A DNA stretch of 64,000 nucleotides from Halomonas sp. THAF5a. Lineage in GTDB: Bacteria; Pseudomonadota; Gammaproteobacteria; Pseudomonadales; Halomonadaceae. Positions 24,091-35,844 of this stretch are shown here, one piece after another. Below the pieces are notes generated by a model. It was not told the origin of the DNA. It did not search any database and saw nothing but the letters and a program-made list of their open reading frames with translations. A program made the translations under genes and the position numbers. The stretch spans positions 1,798,001 to 1,862,000 of the forward strand of contig NZ_CP045417.1 in the NCBI RefSeq assembly GCF_009363755.1, read 5' to 3'. Each line of letters begins with the position of its first letter. Position 1 is the first letter of the stretch.

Positions 24091-24684
24091 ATGAGCCAGC
24101 CCCATCGCAACGACGAGGATTTCCAGGCGCTGATGGGGGACGTGCGCCCCCTGGCGAAGACCGCCAACCGGGCGGACCCCGGCCGCCGACGCGGCGCGCC
24201 CAGCGAGGCGCAGCTGGCCCGGCGCGAGAGCGCGGCGGCCGAGACGCCGGGGGGCGGCCCGCTCTCGACCGACTTCATCGACCTGCTGCCGCCCTTCGAT
24301 CCGCTGCTCTTTCGCCGCGACGGCATCCAGACCGGCGTCGTCGACCGCCTGCGCCACGGCGGCTACCCGGTCCAGGCGAGCCTGCACCTGCTGCGTCGCC
24401 CGCTGGAGGAGTGTCGCCGGCTGCTGGCCCCCTTCATCCGCGAGGCCTACAGCCACGACCTGCGCTCGGTGATGATCATCCACGGCCGGGGCCGCGAGAT
24501 CGACAGCCCCGCCAACGTGCTGCGCTCGTGCCTGGCGAAGTGGCTCGAGAGCCTCGACGAGGTCCAGGCCTTCGCCTCGGCGGGCCAGGCGGACGGCGGC
24601 CTGGGCGCCACCTGGGTGATGCTGCGCAAGAGCGAGCGGGCCAAGGCCAACAACCGGGAGCGCCAGCAGAAGCGCCGCGGCTGA
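24091..24684 (+). CDS. Smr domain protein (SmrA/YdaL-like)
   Basis: 197 aa. The N-terminal ~90 residues are charged and probably disordered; the C-terminal Smr domain has QASLHLLRRPLEECRRLLAPFIREAY and the core IIHGRGREIDSPANVLRSCLAKWLE. Smr domains are nucleases or nucleic-acid binding modules, sometimes acting on stalled ribosomes. The ATG at 24091 follows GGAGGTGCCCC; an upstream in-frame ATG adds only seven residues. A terminator lies downstream. Confidence 0.85.
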   Translation: MSQPHRNDEDFQALMGDVRPLAKTANRADPGRRRGAPSEAQLARRESAAAETPGGGPLSTDFIDLLPPFDPLLFRRDGIQTGVVDRLRHGGYPVQASLHLLRRPLEECRRLLAPFIREAYSHDLRSVMIIHGRGREIDSPANVLRSCLAKWLESLDEVQAFASAGQADGGLGATWVMLRKSERAKANNRERQQKRRG

Positions 24685-24713
24685 GGTCGCGGGCGCCCGC
24701 TGAGACAGACACG

Positions 24714-24745
24714 ACGCCGCCGGCCCGAGGGCCGGCGGCGTTTTG
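24714..24745. terminator. Rho-independent terminator after the Smr gene
   Basis: A 12-bp GC stem (ACGCCGCCGGCC/GGCCGGCGGCGT, small GA-containing loop) is followed on the plus strand by TTTTGCTTGC. It lies between convergent genes. Confidence 0.85.
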
Positions 24746-24768
24746 CTTGCTACAGGGGGGCGATGGCC

Positions 24769-25299
24769 TCAGGCCAGGGCGGGCTCCCGGAGGCGACCGG
24801 CGAGCTCGCGCAGGCGATGGCGGAACAGCGGCTGCGGGTCGTCGGTGCCCGGCTGGTAGCCGCGGCTGAAGGTGCTCAGGGCGTTGAGCGCGTCCGGGAC
24901 GAGCTGATCCTCGCGCAGCGAGAAGGCGTTGACGCCGCAGCGTGACAGGTAGAAGAGCTGGTCGATCAGCACGTCGCCGACGGCGCGGATCTGCCCGGCA
25001 TAGCCGTAGCGCTCGCGCAGCAGCCGGGCGATGGAGTAGCCGCGGCCGTCGGTGAACTTCGGGAAGTCGACGCCGATCAGCGGCGCCTGGGCGAGCTCGT
25101 CGGCCAGTTCCGCGGTGAGCTCGGTGTCGCTCGGCAGCCAGGGGGCCAGGTCGGGGCGCCGACCGGCGTCCCGCCAGACGTCCAGGCGAACCAGGGCCGG
25201 GCCCTCGGCTGGGGCGGTGTCGCCGTCGTGGCGGGGCCAGTCGGCCTCGACCGAACGGCCATCAACGATCAGCGGGCGAGTGGCAATTTGCTCAGGCAT
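24769..25299 (-). CDS. DUF934 protein of the sulfite reductase operon
   Basis: 176 aa protein with the DUF934 core: VRLDVWRDAGRRPDLAPWLPSD, PLIGVDFPKFTDGRGYSIARLLRERYGYAGQIRAVGDVLIDQLFYLSRCGVNAF and DALNALSTFSRGYQP. DUF934 proteins are encoded next to cysI-type sulfite reductases and are thought to help sulfite reduction; mechanism unknown. The ATG at 25299 overlaps the end of cysI by 8 bp. Confidence 0.88.
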   Translation of the reverse strand: MPEQIATRPLIVDGRSVEADWPRHDGDTAPAEGPALVRLDVWRDAGRRPDLAPWLPSDTELTAELADELAQAPLIGVDFPKFTDGRGYSIARLLRERYGYAGQIRAVGDVLIDQLFYLSRCGVNAFSLREDQLVPDALNALSTFSRGYQPGTDDPQPLFRHRLRELAGRLREPALA

Positions 25300-26944
25300 A
25301 GACACGCTCCTTGAAGGGTTTGAGGCCGATGCGGCGATAGGTGTCGAGGAAGGTCTCGTCGGGCTGGCGGCTGCCGACATAGACCTGCAGCAGCTTGTCG
25401 ATCACGCCCGGCACGTCCTCGCGGAAGAAGGAGGGGCCGAGGATCTTGCCCAGGGAGGCGCCGTTGCCCTGGCTGCCGCCCAGCGAGATCTGGTAGTACT
25501 CCTCGCCCTTCTTGTCGACGCCGAGGATGCCGATGTGGCCGACGTGGTGGTGGCCGCAGGCGTTCATGCAGCCGGAGATGTTGAGCTCCAGGGGCCCCAG
25601 GTCGTAGAGGAAGTCGAGGTCCTCGAAGCGCTCCTGGATGGCATGGGCGACCGGGATCGACTTGGCGTTGGCCAGGCCGCAGTAGTCGCCGCCGGGGCAG
25701 CAGATCAGGTCGGCCAGGGTGCCCACGGTGGGGTTGGCCATGCCCAGCGCCTCGAGGCGCTGCCAGAGTGCCTCGATGCGATCCACCGGCACGTCGGTGA
25801 GCACCAGGTTCTGCTCGTGGGTGACCCGCAGCTCGCCGTAGCCGAACTCGTCGGCCAGATCCGCCACCGCGGCCATCTGCTCGGAGGTGACGTCCCCCGG
25901 CGAATGCTCGCGGCGCTTGAGCGACAGGGTCACCGCCTTGTAGCCGGCCACCTTGTGGTCGGTGACGTTGTTGGTGACGAAGCGGGCGAATGCGCGGTTA
26001 TCGCCGCGCAGCCGCTCGTAGGCCTCGATGGCCTCGGCGGGCACCGCGCGGCGCTCCGGCTCGACGAAGTGCTTGGCCACGGCCTCGAGCGCGTCGGGCG
26101 TGAGGGTCTGGGGGCCGTCCTTGAGGTGGGCCCACTCCTCCTCGACCCGGCGGCGGAACTCGTCGACGCCCAGCGCCTTGACCAGGATCTTGATGCGCGC
26201 CTTGAACTTGTTGTCGCGGCGGCCGAACTGGTTGTAGACCCGCACCAGGGCCTCGAGGTAGGTGAGCAGGTGCTGCCATGGGAGGTCCTCGCGCACCGTC
26301 TCGGCGATCATCGGCGTACGGCCCAGGCCGCCACCGGCCAGCACCTTGACGCGCACCTCGCCGTCGCGGTTGCGCCACAGGCGCAGCCCGACGTCGTGAA
26401 CCTGGATGGCGGCGCGATCCTCGTCGGCGCCGGTCACGGCGATCTTGAACTTGCGCGGCAGGAAGGCGAACTCCGGATGGAAGGTCGACCACTGGCGGAT
26501 CAGCTCGCACCAGGGGCGAGGATCGACCTCTTCGTCGGCGGCGATGCCGGAGAACTGGTCGGTGGTGGTGTTGCGGATGTCGTTGCCGCTGGTCTGGATG
26601 GCATGCATCTGGACGCTGGCGAGCTCGGCGAGGATGTCCGGCACGTCCTCGAGCTTCGGCCAGTTCAGCTGCAGGTTGGTGCGCGTGGTGAAGTGGCCGT
26701 AGCCGCGATCATAGCGGGCGGCGATCTCACCGAGCTTGCGCAGCTGGTAGGAGGCCAGCATGCCGTAGGGGATGGCGATACGCAGCATGGGTGCGTAGCG
26801 CTGGATATAGAGGCCGTTCTGCAGGCGCAGCGGCAGGAACTCCTCCTCGCCGAGCTGGCCGGCGAGATAGCGGCGCATCTGGTCGCGGAACTGGGCGACG
26901 CGTTCATCGACCAGGGTCTGGTCGTGGGAGTCGTAGCGGTACAT
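25292..26944 (-). CDS. cysI: Sulfite reductase hemoprotein (nitrite/sulfite reductase family)
   Basis: 550 aa siroheme/4Fe-4S enzyme reducing sulfite to sulfide for cysteine synthesis. The two ferredoxin-type halves are visible (residues ~50-330 and ~340-540), with FTTRTNLQLNWPKLEDVPDI and, for the siroheme-bridged cluster, CCPGGDYC and SGCMNACGHHH. The ferredoxin-like single-polypeptide layout and partner DUF934 fit the CysI group that pairs with CysG/CysH systems rather than nitrite assimilation; no nirD or NADPH flavoprotein is adjacent. Upstream is a perfect AT-rich dyad. Confidence 0.9.
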   Translation of the reverse strand: MYRYDSHDQTLVDERVAQFRDQMRRYLAGQLGEEEFLPLRLQNGLYIQRYAPMLRIAIPYGMLASYQLRKLGEIAARYDRGYGHFTTRTNLQLNWPKLEDVPDILAELASVQMHAIQTSGNDIRNTTTDQFSGIAADEEVDPRPWCELIRQWSTFHPEFAFLPRKFKIAVTGADEDRAAIQVHDVGLRLWRNRDGEVRVKVLAGGGLGRTPMIAETVREDLPWQHLLTYLEALVRVYNQFGRRDNKFKARIKILVKALGVDEFRRRVEEEWAHLKDGPQTLTPDALEAVAKHFVEPERRAVPAEAIEAYERLRGDNRAFARFVTNNVTDHKVAGYKAVTLSLKRREHSPGDVTSEQMAAVADLADEFGYGELRVTHEQNLVLTDVPVDRIEALWQRLEALGMANPTVGTLADLICCPGGDYCGLANAKSIPVAHAIQERFEDLDFLYDLGPLELNISGCMNACGHHHVGHIGILGVDKKGEEYYQISLGGSQGNGASLGKILGPSFFREDVPGVIDKLLQVYVGSRQPDETFLDTYRRIGLKPFKERVYA

Positions 26945-27000
26945 GCAGCGCGATCCTGAATCGAGAAAAGGGGGACGTTGGCGCCACCATACCCGCTCGG

Positions 27001-27023
27001 ATTTATTCTATAAAAGAATAAAT
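27001..27023 (-). promoter_or_regulatory. AT-rich dyad ATTTATTCT-N5-AGAATAAAT upstream of cysI
   Basis: A perfect 9-bp inverted repeat with a 5-base centre lies 57 bp before the cysI start. The surrounding ~50 bp are AT-rich against a GC-rich background, so this is probably the promoter/operator. CysB is a candidate on function, but its consensus is not clearly matched. Confidence 0.6.
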
Positions 27024-27065
27024 CTTCATAGTTTATATGCAGAATGGAATGAGGGCGGTGCTCGG

Positions 27066-28394
27066 CTAGAGCGCCAGGGACTGCCAGCGCCGCCGCTGCC
27101 AGATCAGCATGAACCAGGCCGAGTTGAGGCAGCGGTAGCCCAGCTGCACCCACCAGATGCCCACCAGGCCCTGTTCGAGGGCCACGCCCACCCACCAGGC
27201 CAGTGGCAGGAAGACCAGCCATTGCAGGGAGAGGGTCGCGGTCATCACCGTGCGGTTGGCCCCGGCGCCGAGCAGCGCCTGGGCGAACACCAGGGCGGCG
27301 GCATCGAGCACGATCATGACCGCCGTCAGCTGAAGCGGCAGCCGGCCCAGCGCGACCAGCGCAGGGTCGTGGAGGAAGAGGCCCAGCACCGACTCGGGGA
27401 GCAACACCATCGGCAGGGCGAGGATCGCGAGGGCACACCAGGCCAGGCGCACCACGTCCCAGCCCCAGCGGTGGGCGTCCTGATGGGCCTGGCGCCCCAG
27501 CGACTGGCCCACCAGGCTCATCGCCGCCATGCCGAGCCCCACCCCGGGCAGGATCAGCAGCAGCGAGAGGTTGACCAGCACGTGGCCGACCGCCACGCTC
27601 GGCGTGTCGATCCGCCCCAGGATCCAGAACAGCACCGCGTAGCCCGCGGCGAACCACAGCTGCTGGAAGGAGTGGGGCGTGGCGAGGCGCAGGGTGGTAG
27701 CCAGCACGCCGCGACGGGGGCGCTCGGCGAGAAAGCCGCTGGTGGTGGCGTGACGCAGGCTGAGCCCGGCCCAGATGGCGAGCCCGGCGAACAGCGAGAG
27801 GCTGGTGCCGGCGCCGGCCCCGGCCGCGCCCATGGCCGGCAGCCCGGCGAGCCCGAAGATCAGCCCCAGGCTCGCCACCACGTTGATGACGTGCATCACC
27901 AGGATGATGCGCAGGTAGAGGCCGGTCTGCTGGATGCCGTTCCAGTAGCCGCGAAAGCAGAAGATCATCGCCACCGGCACCAGCGACGTGACGCGCCACT
28001 GGAAGTAGCCGGCCGCCTCGGCGTTGACCGCCGGATCCTGGTTGATCAGCGCCAGCAGGGCCGGGGCCTGCCACAGGCAGAGCAGGGTCAGCGGCCCCGC
28101 CACGGCCAGGGCGATGACGAGCCCGGCGTTGAGTGGCAGGGCGCGCCGGCCCCAGTCCTCCTCGCCATGGCGCCGCGCCGCCTGGGCCTGCACCCCCGAG
28201 GAGAGCCCGAAGACCACGGCGGTGATCAGGAACATGGCATAGCCGCCGATGCCGACCCCCGCCAGGGGCACCTCGCCGAGAGAGCCCACCAGGGCGGCAT
28301 CGATCAGGTTGAGCAGGCTCTGGGTGAGCATGCCGCCGATGATCGGCAGGGCGAGGCGCAAGATGGTCTGGCGTCTGGAGGTCTCAGGCAGCAT
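27066..28394 (-). CDS. MATE-family efflux transporter
   Basis: 442 aa with about twelve hydrophobic helices and the two-fold MATE arrangement (LALPIIGGMLTQSLLNLIDAALVG near the N-terminus; LRLATPHSFQQLWFAAGYAVLFWILG at mid-protein). Exports toxic or organic cations using Na+ or H+. The ATG at 28394 is preferred: GGAGG lies 5 bp before it and the family sequence begins there. An ATG at 28421 in frame lacks that. The start region is tandemly duplicated (see repeat). Confidence 0.9.
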   Translation of the reverse strand: MLPETSRRQTILRLALPIIGGMLTQSLLNLIDAALVGSLGEVPLAGVGIGGYAMFLITAVVFGLSSGVQAQAARRHGEEDWGRRALPLNAGLVIALAVAGPLTLLCLWQAPALLALINQDPAVNAEAAGYFQWRVTSLVPVAMIFCFRGYWNGIQQTGLYLRIILVMHVINVVASLGLIFGLAGLPAMGAAGAGAGTSLSLFAGLAIWAGLSLRHATTSGFLAERPRRGVLATTLRLATPHSFQQLWFAAGYAVLFWILGRIDTPSVAVGHVLVNLSLLLILPGVGLGMAAMSLVGQSLGRQAHQDAHRWGWDVVRLAWCALAILALPMVLLPESVLGLFLHDPALVALGRLPLQLTAVMIVLDAAALVFAQALLGAGANRTVMTATLSLQWLVFLPLAWWVGVALEQGLVGIWWVQLGYRCLNSAWFMLIWQRRRWQSLAL

Positions 28395-28474
28395 GCCGGC
28401 CTCCATGGATCGGCAGGGCAAGGCGCAGGATGGTCTGGCGTCGGGAAGTCTCAGGCAGCATGCCGGTTTCCAGA
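28341..28474 (-). repeat. 67-bp tandem duplication spanning the MATE start codon
   Basis: Copy A (28341-28407) contains the true start and first 18 codons; copy B (28408-28474) is an upstream duplicate offset by 67 bp. Excluding the junction, they differ at six sites; the four inside the shared 18 codons are all synonymous. Confidence 0.9.
28384..28461 (-). pseudogene. 25-residue duplicate of the MATE N-terminus (leader ORF)
   Basis: An ATG at 28461 opens a reading frame whose first 18 residues equal those of the MATE protein (MLPETSRRQTILRLALPI). It then runs out of frame through the copy-A region and stops at 28384, ten bases inside the real gene. The stop overlaps the MATE start region, so it could couple translation, or be an inert relic. 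Confidence 0.6.
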
Positions 28475-28484
28475 AATGACGAAA

Positions 28485-28507
28485 CCGGGCCCGCTGAGCG
28501 GGCCCGG
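28485..28507 (-). terminator. Terminator hairpin after metH
   Basis: Ten-bp perfect stem (28485-28494 with 28498-28507, loop TGA) followed on the minus strand by TTTCGTCATTT. Located 18 bp after the metH stop. Confidence 0.8.
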
Positions 28508-28524
28508 GGCGAACGAGGCGGCCA

Positions 28525-32226
<3,702 letters not shown>

Positions 32227-32577
32227 GGGCGGGTCTATCTCCAGCGAAGAGGCGTCAAGGGTCGGGCCGGCGACGGTGCGCCTGGGGCGTCTTGTCTCGG
32301 AAAAACGCGGCCGGCCGGTGGCGACCCGCCGGGACGTGGCACGTCGGCGGGACGCCGGGAAAGCCGCTTATCCTAGCAAAAGCCGGCGCGCCGGGGCAGG
32401 GGCGCTACGCGAACGTCTTTCATGCGGTGCGTGACCGGTCCTCATGCGGCTCGGGAGGTAAAACCCAGCAAATCAGTCGGGATTGTGTCGGCCGCGCCGG
32501 TCGCTTACCATTGAGGCATCACCCTTTCTGCCTCCGTCGCGATGGTCTTAGCGGCGGCAGGTCACGATAGCGAGAGC
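32227..32577. other. Intergenic region between metH and nfuA (351 bp)
   Basis: No gene seen. It holds a bulged hairpin at 32325-32351 (CCCGCC-GG-GACGT, loop GGC, ACGTC-GGCGGG) in the metH leader. The minus strand also has a weak -10-like TAGGAT near 32371-32376. Neither a cobalamin riboswitch box nor an SAH riboswitch core was recognised. Confidence 0.5.
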
Positions 32578-33171
32578 ATGATGAGCGACAGCATCCAGAT
32601 TACCGATAGCGCCCAGGACTACCTCGCCGAGCTGCTCGAGAAGCAGAACGTCGAGGGCATCGCGGTGCGCATCTTCATCACCCAGCCCGGCACGCCCTAC
32701 GCCGAGACCTGCCTGGCCTACTGCCGTCCCGGCGAGGAAGAACCCAGCGACGAGCTGCTGGAGCTGCCGAAGCTGCGCGTCTACCTCGACAAGAACAGCC
32801 TGGCGTTCCTCGAGGAGGCGGTGGTCGACTTCAATGCCGATCGCATGGGTGGCCAGCTGACCATCAAGGCGCCCAACGCCAAGATGCCCAAGGTCAACGC
32901 CGACAGCCCGCTCGAGGATCGCGTCAACTATATCCTCTACAGCGAGATCAACCCGGGCCTGGCCTCCCACGGCGGCGAGATCAAGCTGGTCGAGCTGACC
33001 GAGGACCAGGTGGCGGTGCTGGCCTTCGGCGGCGGCTGCCAGGGTTGCGCCGCGGTCGACCTGACCCTCAAGGACGGCGTCGAGAAGACCCTGCTCGAGC
33101 GGATTCCGGAACTCGCCGGCATCCGCGACGTGACCGACCACTCGGATACCACCAACGCCTACTACCGCTGA
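32578..33171 (+). CDS. nfuA: Fe-S biogenesis protein NfuA
   Basis: 197 aa. The N-terminal half is a degenerate A-type carrier domain ([33 protein letters not shown]) and the C-terminal NifU-like domain has the cluster-binding [15 protein letters not shown] with Cys154 and Cys157. NfuA delivers 4Fe-4S clusters to targets under stress. Two adjacent ATGs (32578, 32581) may start it. A hairpin lies downstream, between it and convergent kfrA-like gene. Confidence 0.93.
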   Translation: MMSDSIQITDSAQDYLAELLEKQNVEGIAVRIFITQPGTPYAETCLAYCRPGEEEPSDELLELPKLRVYLDKNSLAFLEEAVVDFNADRMGGQLTIKAPNAKMPKVNADSPLEDRVNYILYSEINPGLASHGGEIKLVELTEDQVAVLAFGGGCQGCAAVDLTLKDGVEKTLLERIPELAGIRDVTDHSDTTNAYYR

Positions 33172-33194
33172 GGCGGCGACAGGCGCAAGGCGAT

Positions 33195-33215
33195 CGGGCG
33201 GTCATCGACCGCCCG
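33195..33215. terminator. Hairpin between nfuA and the KfrA-like gene
   Basis: Nine-bp perfect stem (33195-33203 with 33207-33215, loop ATC) after nfuA. A second 10-bp stem with one GU pair (33239-33248 with 33253-33262) follows, ending in TTTCT, but it lies inside the KfrA-like coding end. Confidence 0.6.
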
Positions 33216-33224
33216 GCCTCGCTC

Positions 33225-34271
33225 TCACTCCTCTCCGGAAGGCTCCGCATTGGCGGGGCCTTTCTCGTCTTCGGTCTCGTCCGCTCTCTCATACCCCTCG
33301 CGGTGGGCGTCCACCGGCGCCTGCCACAGGCAGCGATGCAGCTGGGTCTCCAGTTCGCGCAGGCGGCGCGCCTGTTCCGCCAGCAGCTGCTTCTGTTCGT
33401 CGATGCGCCCCTGCAGCAGCGCCTGCTCGTGCTGCTGGGTGCGCGTGCGCTCCTCGGCCTGGCGGCGCGCCCAGTCGGTCTCCCGATGACGCTTCTCCTC
33501 CTCGGCCAGCGCGCTGCGCGCCTCCTGCACCAGCCGCTCGGTCTTCTCCAGGCGGGCCTCCAGCTGCTGGTGGCGCTGGGCGTGGGCCTTGTCGGCGGCC
33601 TGGCGCTCCTGGCGCGCCTCGTCGAGCAGGGCCATCAGCCGCGACTCGCTGCTCTCGTGGCGCTTCTCCTCCTGGGTCAGGCGCTCCTGGTGATGGGACG
33701 CCTGCTCGGCCAGCGCCTGCTGATGCTCCTGGGCCTTGCGCTCCTGGGCCTGCTGCAGGTCGGCGAGCTGCTGCTCCAGCCGCGCCTGGGCGCGACGGAG
33801 CTTCGCCTCGCGCTCCGCCAGGGCGTCGCGCTCGGCCTCCCGGCGGGCGAGCTCGCCGCTCTGCTCGGCCAGGCGCTGCTCGGTGCTCGCCAGGTGCGCG
33901 GAGAGCGCCGACTCCCGCTGCTCGGCATCCTCGGCGCGGCGTGACGCCTCGAGGGCCTCCTCGCGGGCCGTCTCCACGCGGCCGTCGGCCTCCTGGCGAT
34001 AGTGGGCGAGCGCCTCGTTGGCGGCCGCCTGGGCCTTCTCCCAGAGCCCCTCCGCGAGCTCCTGCAGCGCGGGCGGCATGCCGCGGGGCGGGGGCTGGTC
34101 GCGATTCTCCTCGCGCTGGGTGCGCCACTCCCGCAGGTGCTCGCTGATGGTGGTGAAGCTGCCGGTGCCGAGCACCTCGCGCACCTTGTGCACGCTCGGG
34201 GCCTCGCCTTTCGCGAGCAGGGCGTCGATGGCCCGCTGGACATCCTCGTACCGCACGCCGCTGCGCGCCAT
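33225..34271 (-). CDS. KfrA-like DNA-binding protein with long coiled coil
   Basis: 348 aa. The N-terminal ~65 residues (VRYEDVQRAIDALLAKGEAPSVHKVREVLGTGSFTTISEHLREWRTQ) match the KfrA N-terminal DNA-binding domain. Residues ~70-325 are a Glu/Gln/Ala/Arg-rich continuous coiled coil, and the tail is acidic. KfrA of plasmid RK2 binds palindromes at its own promoter and helps stable inheritance. Here the copy is chromosomal and divergent from a tyrosine recombinase gene with two dyads between, one of which (34374-34390) is near the start codon. Role is unknown. Confidence 0.8.
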   Translation of the reverse strand: MARSGVRYEDVQRAIDALLAKGEAPSVHKVREVLGTGSFTTISEHLREWRTQREENRDQPPPRGMPPALQELAEGLWEKAQAAANEALAHYRQEADGRVETAREEALEASRRAEDAEQRESALSAHLASTEQRLAEQSGELARREAERDALAEREAKLRRAQARLEQQLADLQQAQERKAQEHQQALAEQASHHQERLTQEEKRHESSESRLMALLDEARQERQAADKAHAQRHQQLEARLEKTERLVQEARSALAEEEKRHRETDWARRQAEERTRTQQHEQALLQGRIDEQKQLLAEQARRLRELETQLHRCLWQAPVDAHREGYERADETEDEKGPANAEPSGEE

Positions 34272-34373
34272 GGTCGTCTCCTCGTGGTGATCTGCCGGCC
34301 GTTCTTGTGGGCGGCGTTCGGGTTCAGGGCGCCAGTCTACCCGGGGCTGAGCGGATATTGAAGCTTTTTACAT

Positions 34374-34390
34374 ATTACGTACTACGTAAT
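34374..34390. promoter_or_regulatory. Dyad ATTACGTA-C-TACGTAAT upstream of the KfrA-like gene
   Basis: A perfect 8-bp inverted repeat about one centre base, in an AT-rich patch 103 bp before the KfrA-like start and 176 bp before the recombinase start. It has the form of a KfrA operator; a recombination core site is an alternative. Confidence 0.6.
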
Positions 34391-34413
34391 TATATTTACG
34401 GTACATGAGATAA

Positions 34414-34441
34414 AATCAAGATTACGCGGCTTATCTTGATT
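34414..34441. promoter_or_regulatory. Dyad AATCAAGAT-N10-ATCTTGATT upstream of the recombinase gene
   Basis: A perfect 9-bp inverted repeat around a 10-base centre. Arms of this length with a short centre resemble paired recombinase-binding arms such as dif/XerCD sites, or an operator. It lies 125 bp before the recombinase start. Confidence 0.6.
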
Positions 34442-34565
34442 ATATGCCGTCGTAAGGGCGATACTCGGCGGCCAGGCAGGCGGCGACCCGCGAAGCAAGA
34501 AGGCTCCGGGTGCGGCCAGCATTCGCCGCGACACGGCGGGCGCGAAAGACGGACAGCGAGGCGCG

Positions 34566-35807
34566 ATGAAAGACGAGGATAATCAGCAGGTTGGAAAGGG
34601 CGAGGCGGACGCTGACCCGGGGTCGCTCATGGCGTTGGCGATCGCGCCGGGGCGAGATCCGGCCGCGGAGCCTCGCCGCCCCCCCGTACCCGGCGCGCAT
34701 ATCGAGGCGGCGAGCGACGCCGAGGCGGTGGCGCGCTGGCTCGCCGAGTATCGGGCGAGCGGCCAGACGCGGCGCGCCTATCGGCGCGAGGCGGAGCGGC
34801 TGCTGCTGTGGCTGGGCGAGCAGGGCAGGGGGCTCGGCGAGCTGCGTCGCCAGGACCTGGATGCCTTCGAGGCCTTCCTCGCCGACCCGCGGCCGGCCGA
34901 GCGCTGGATCGGCCCGGTGCGGCCCCGCGAGGACCCGCGCTGGCGGCCCTTCCGGGGGCCCTTGTCACCGGCGAGCCGCCGCCAGAGCCTGGTCATCCTG
35001 CAGGGCATGTACGCCTGGCTCGTGGAGGCGGGCTGGGTCGGCCACAACCCCTTTCGCCTGATGCGCGACAAGCGCCGCCGCCTGGACAATCGCCAGGGCG
35101 GCATCGAGCGCTACCTGGAGCGGCCACTGTGGGACTGGTTCTGGGCCTGGCTCGATCGGCCGCTGCCGGCGGACGCCACGCCCCGCCAGGCCTTCGAGCG
35201 GTCACGCCGCCGGCTGGTCTTCGGCTTCGCCTACCTGCTGGCCCCGCGCATCGGCGAGATGAGTGCGGCGCGCATGAACGACTTCGTGCGCCGCGAGGGG
35301 CGCTGGTGGTGGCGGGTGGTGGGGAAGGGCGGCAAGGCGGCGCAGGTGCCGGTGCCGCCGGACATGCTGGCCCTGCTGGCGGCCTGGCGGGAGGCCCTGG
35401 GCCTGCCGCCCCATCCCGCATCGGACGACGACGGCCCGCTGCTCAGGGCGCTGGATGGCGCGCGGGGGCTGGGCGACAACCGGCTCTACCGGCTGATTCG
35501 CGACGCCTTCGGCGAGGCGGCCAATGTCCTGGAGGCCGAGCAGGGCGACGAGGCCCGCGAGGCCGCGGCGCGCCTGCGCCAGGCCACGCCCCACTGGCTG
35601 CGCCATACGGCGTTGACCCACCAGGCCCAGGCCGGCGTGGAGCTTCGCTACCTGGCGGGGACCGCGCGCCACTCGCGGCTCGACACCACGGCGCGCTACC
35701 TGCATGCCGAGGACGAGGAGTGGCATCGCCAGCAGGCGCGCCACGGCCTCGCCGCCGGGCCCGGAGACGACGAGGCCGGCGGCGGAGGATCGAGATGGGG
35801 CGCCTGA
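34566..35807 (+). CDS. Tyrosine-type site-specific recombinase/integrase
   Basis: 413 aa. A SAM-like core-binding domain occupies ~50-190 and the catalytic domain ~195-385. The complete catalytic set is visible: Arg228 (PRIGEM), Lys257 (GKGGK), His343 and Arg346 (HWLRHT), His369 (ARHSRL) and the nucleophile Tyr378 (ARYLH). So the enzyme looks active. There is no phage or transposon cargo beside it; instead it is paired divergently with a KfrA-like gene. A disordered N-terminal ~45 residues and the C-terminal Gly-rich tail flank the core. Family XerC/phage integrase; target site unknown. Confidence 0.9.
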   Translation: MKDEDNQQVGKGEADADPGSLMALAIAPGRDPAAEPRRPPVPGAHIEAASDAEAVARWLAEYRASGQTRRAYRREAERLLLWLGEQGRGLGELRRQDLDAFEAFLADPRPAERWIGPVRPREDPRWRPFRGPLSPASRRQSLVILQGMYAWLVEAGWVGHNPFRLMRDKRRRLDNRQGGIERYLERPLWDWFWAWLDRPLPADATPRQAFERSRRRLVFGFAYLLAPRIGEMSAARMNDFVRREGRWWWRVVGKGGKAAQVPVPPDMLALLAAWREALGLPPHPASDDDGPLLRALDGARGLGDNRLYRLIRDAFGEAANVLEAEQGDEAREAAARLRQATPHWLRHTALTHQAQAGVELRYLAGTARHSRLDTTARYLHAEDEEWHRQQARHGLAAGPGDDEAGGGGSRWGA

Positions 35808-35844
35808 GTCGGTATACTGGTGCCCACTGTCCCGAGGAGAGATC

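Noticed and set aside
28384..28461. A regulated leader peptide gene
   Set aside because: The sequence is explained more simply as a duplicated fragment of the transporter gene; no attenuator hairpin or run of one codon is present.
32227..32577. Cobalamin or SAH riboswitch before metH
   Set aside because: The conserved B12-box and SAH core sequences were not found; only a generic hairpin is present.
34414..34441. A chromosomal dif site
   Set aside because: The two arms and 10-base centre do not match the dif consensus as I know it, though a site for another recombinase remains possible.
33225..35807. A prophage or genomic island around the integrase
   Set aside because: No capsid, tail, terminase or cargo genes are adjacent; flanking genes are housekeeping (nfuA, sufE).
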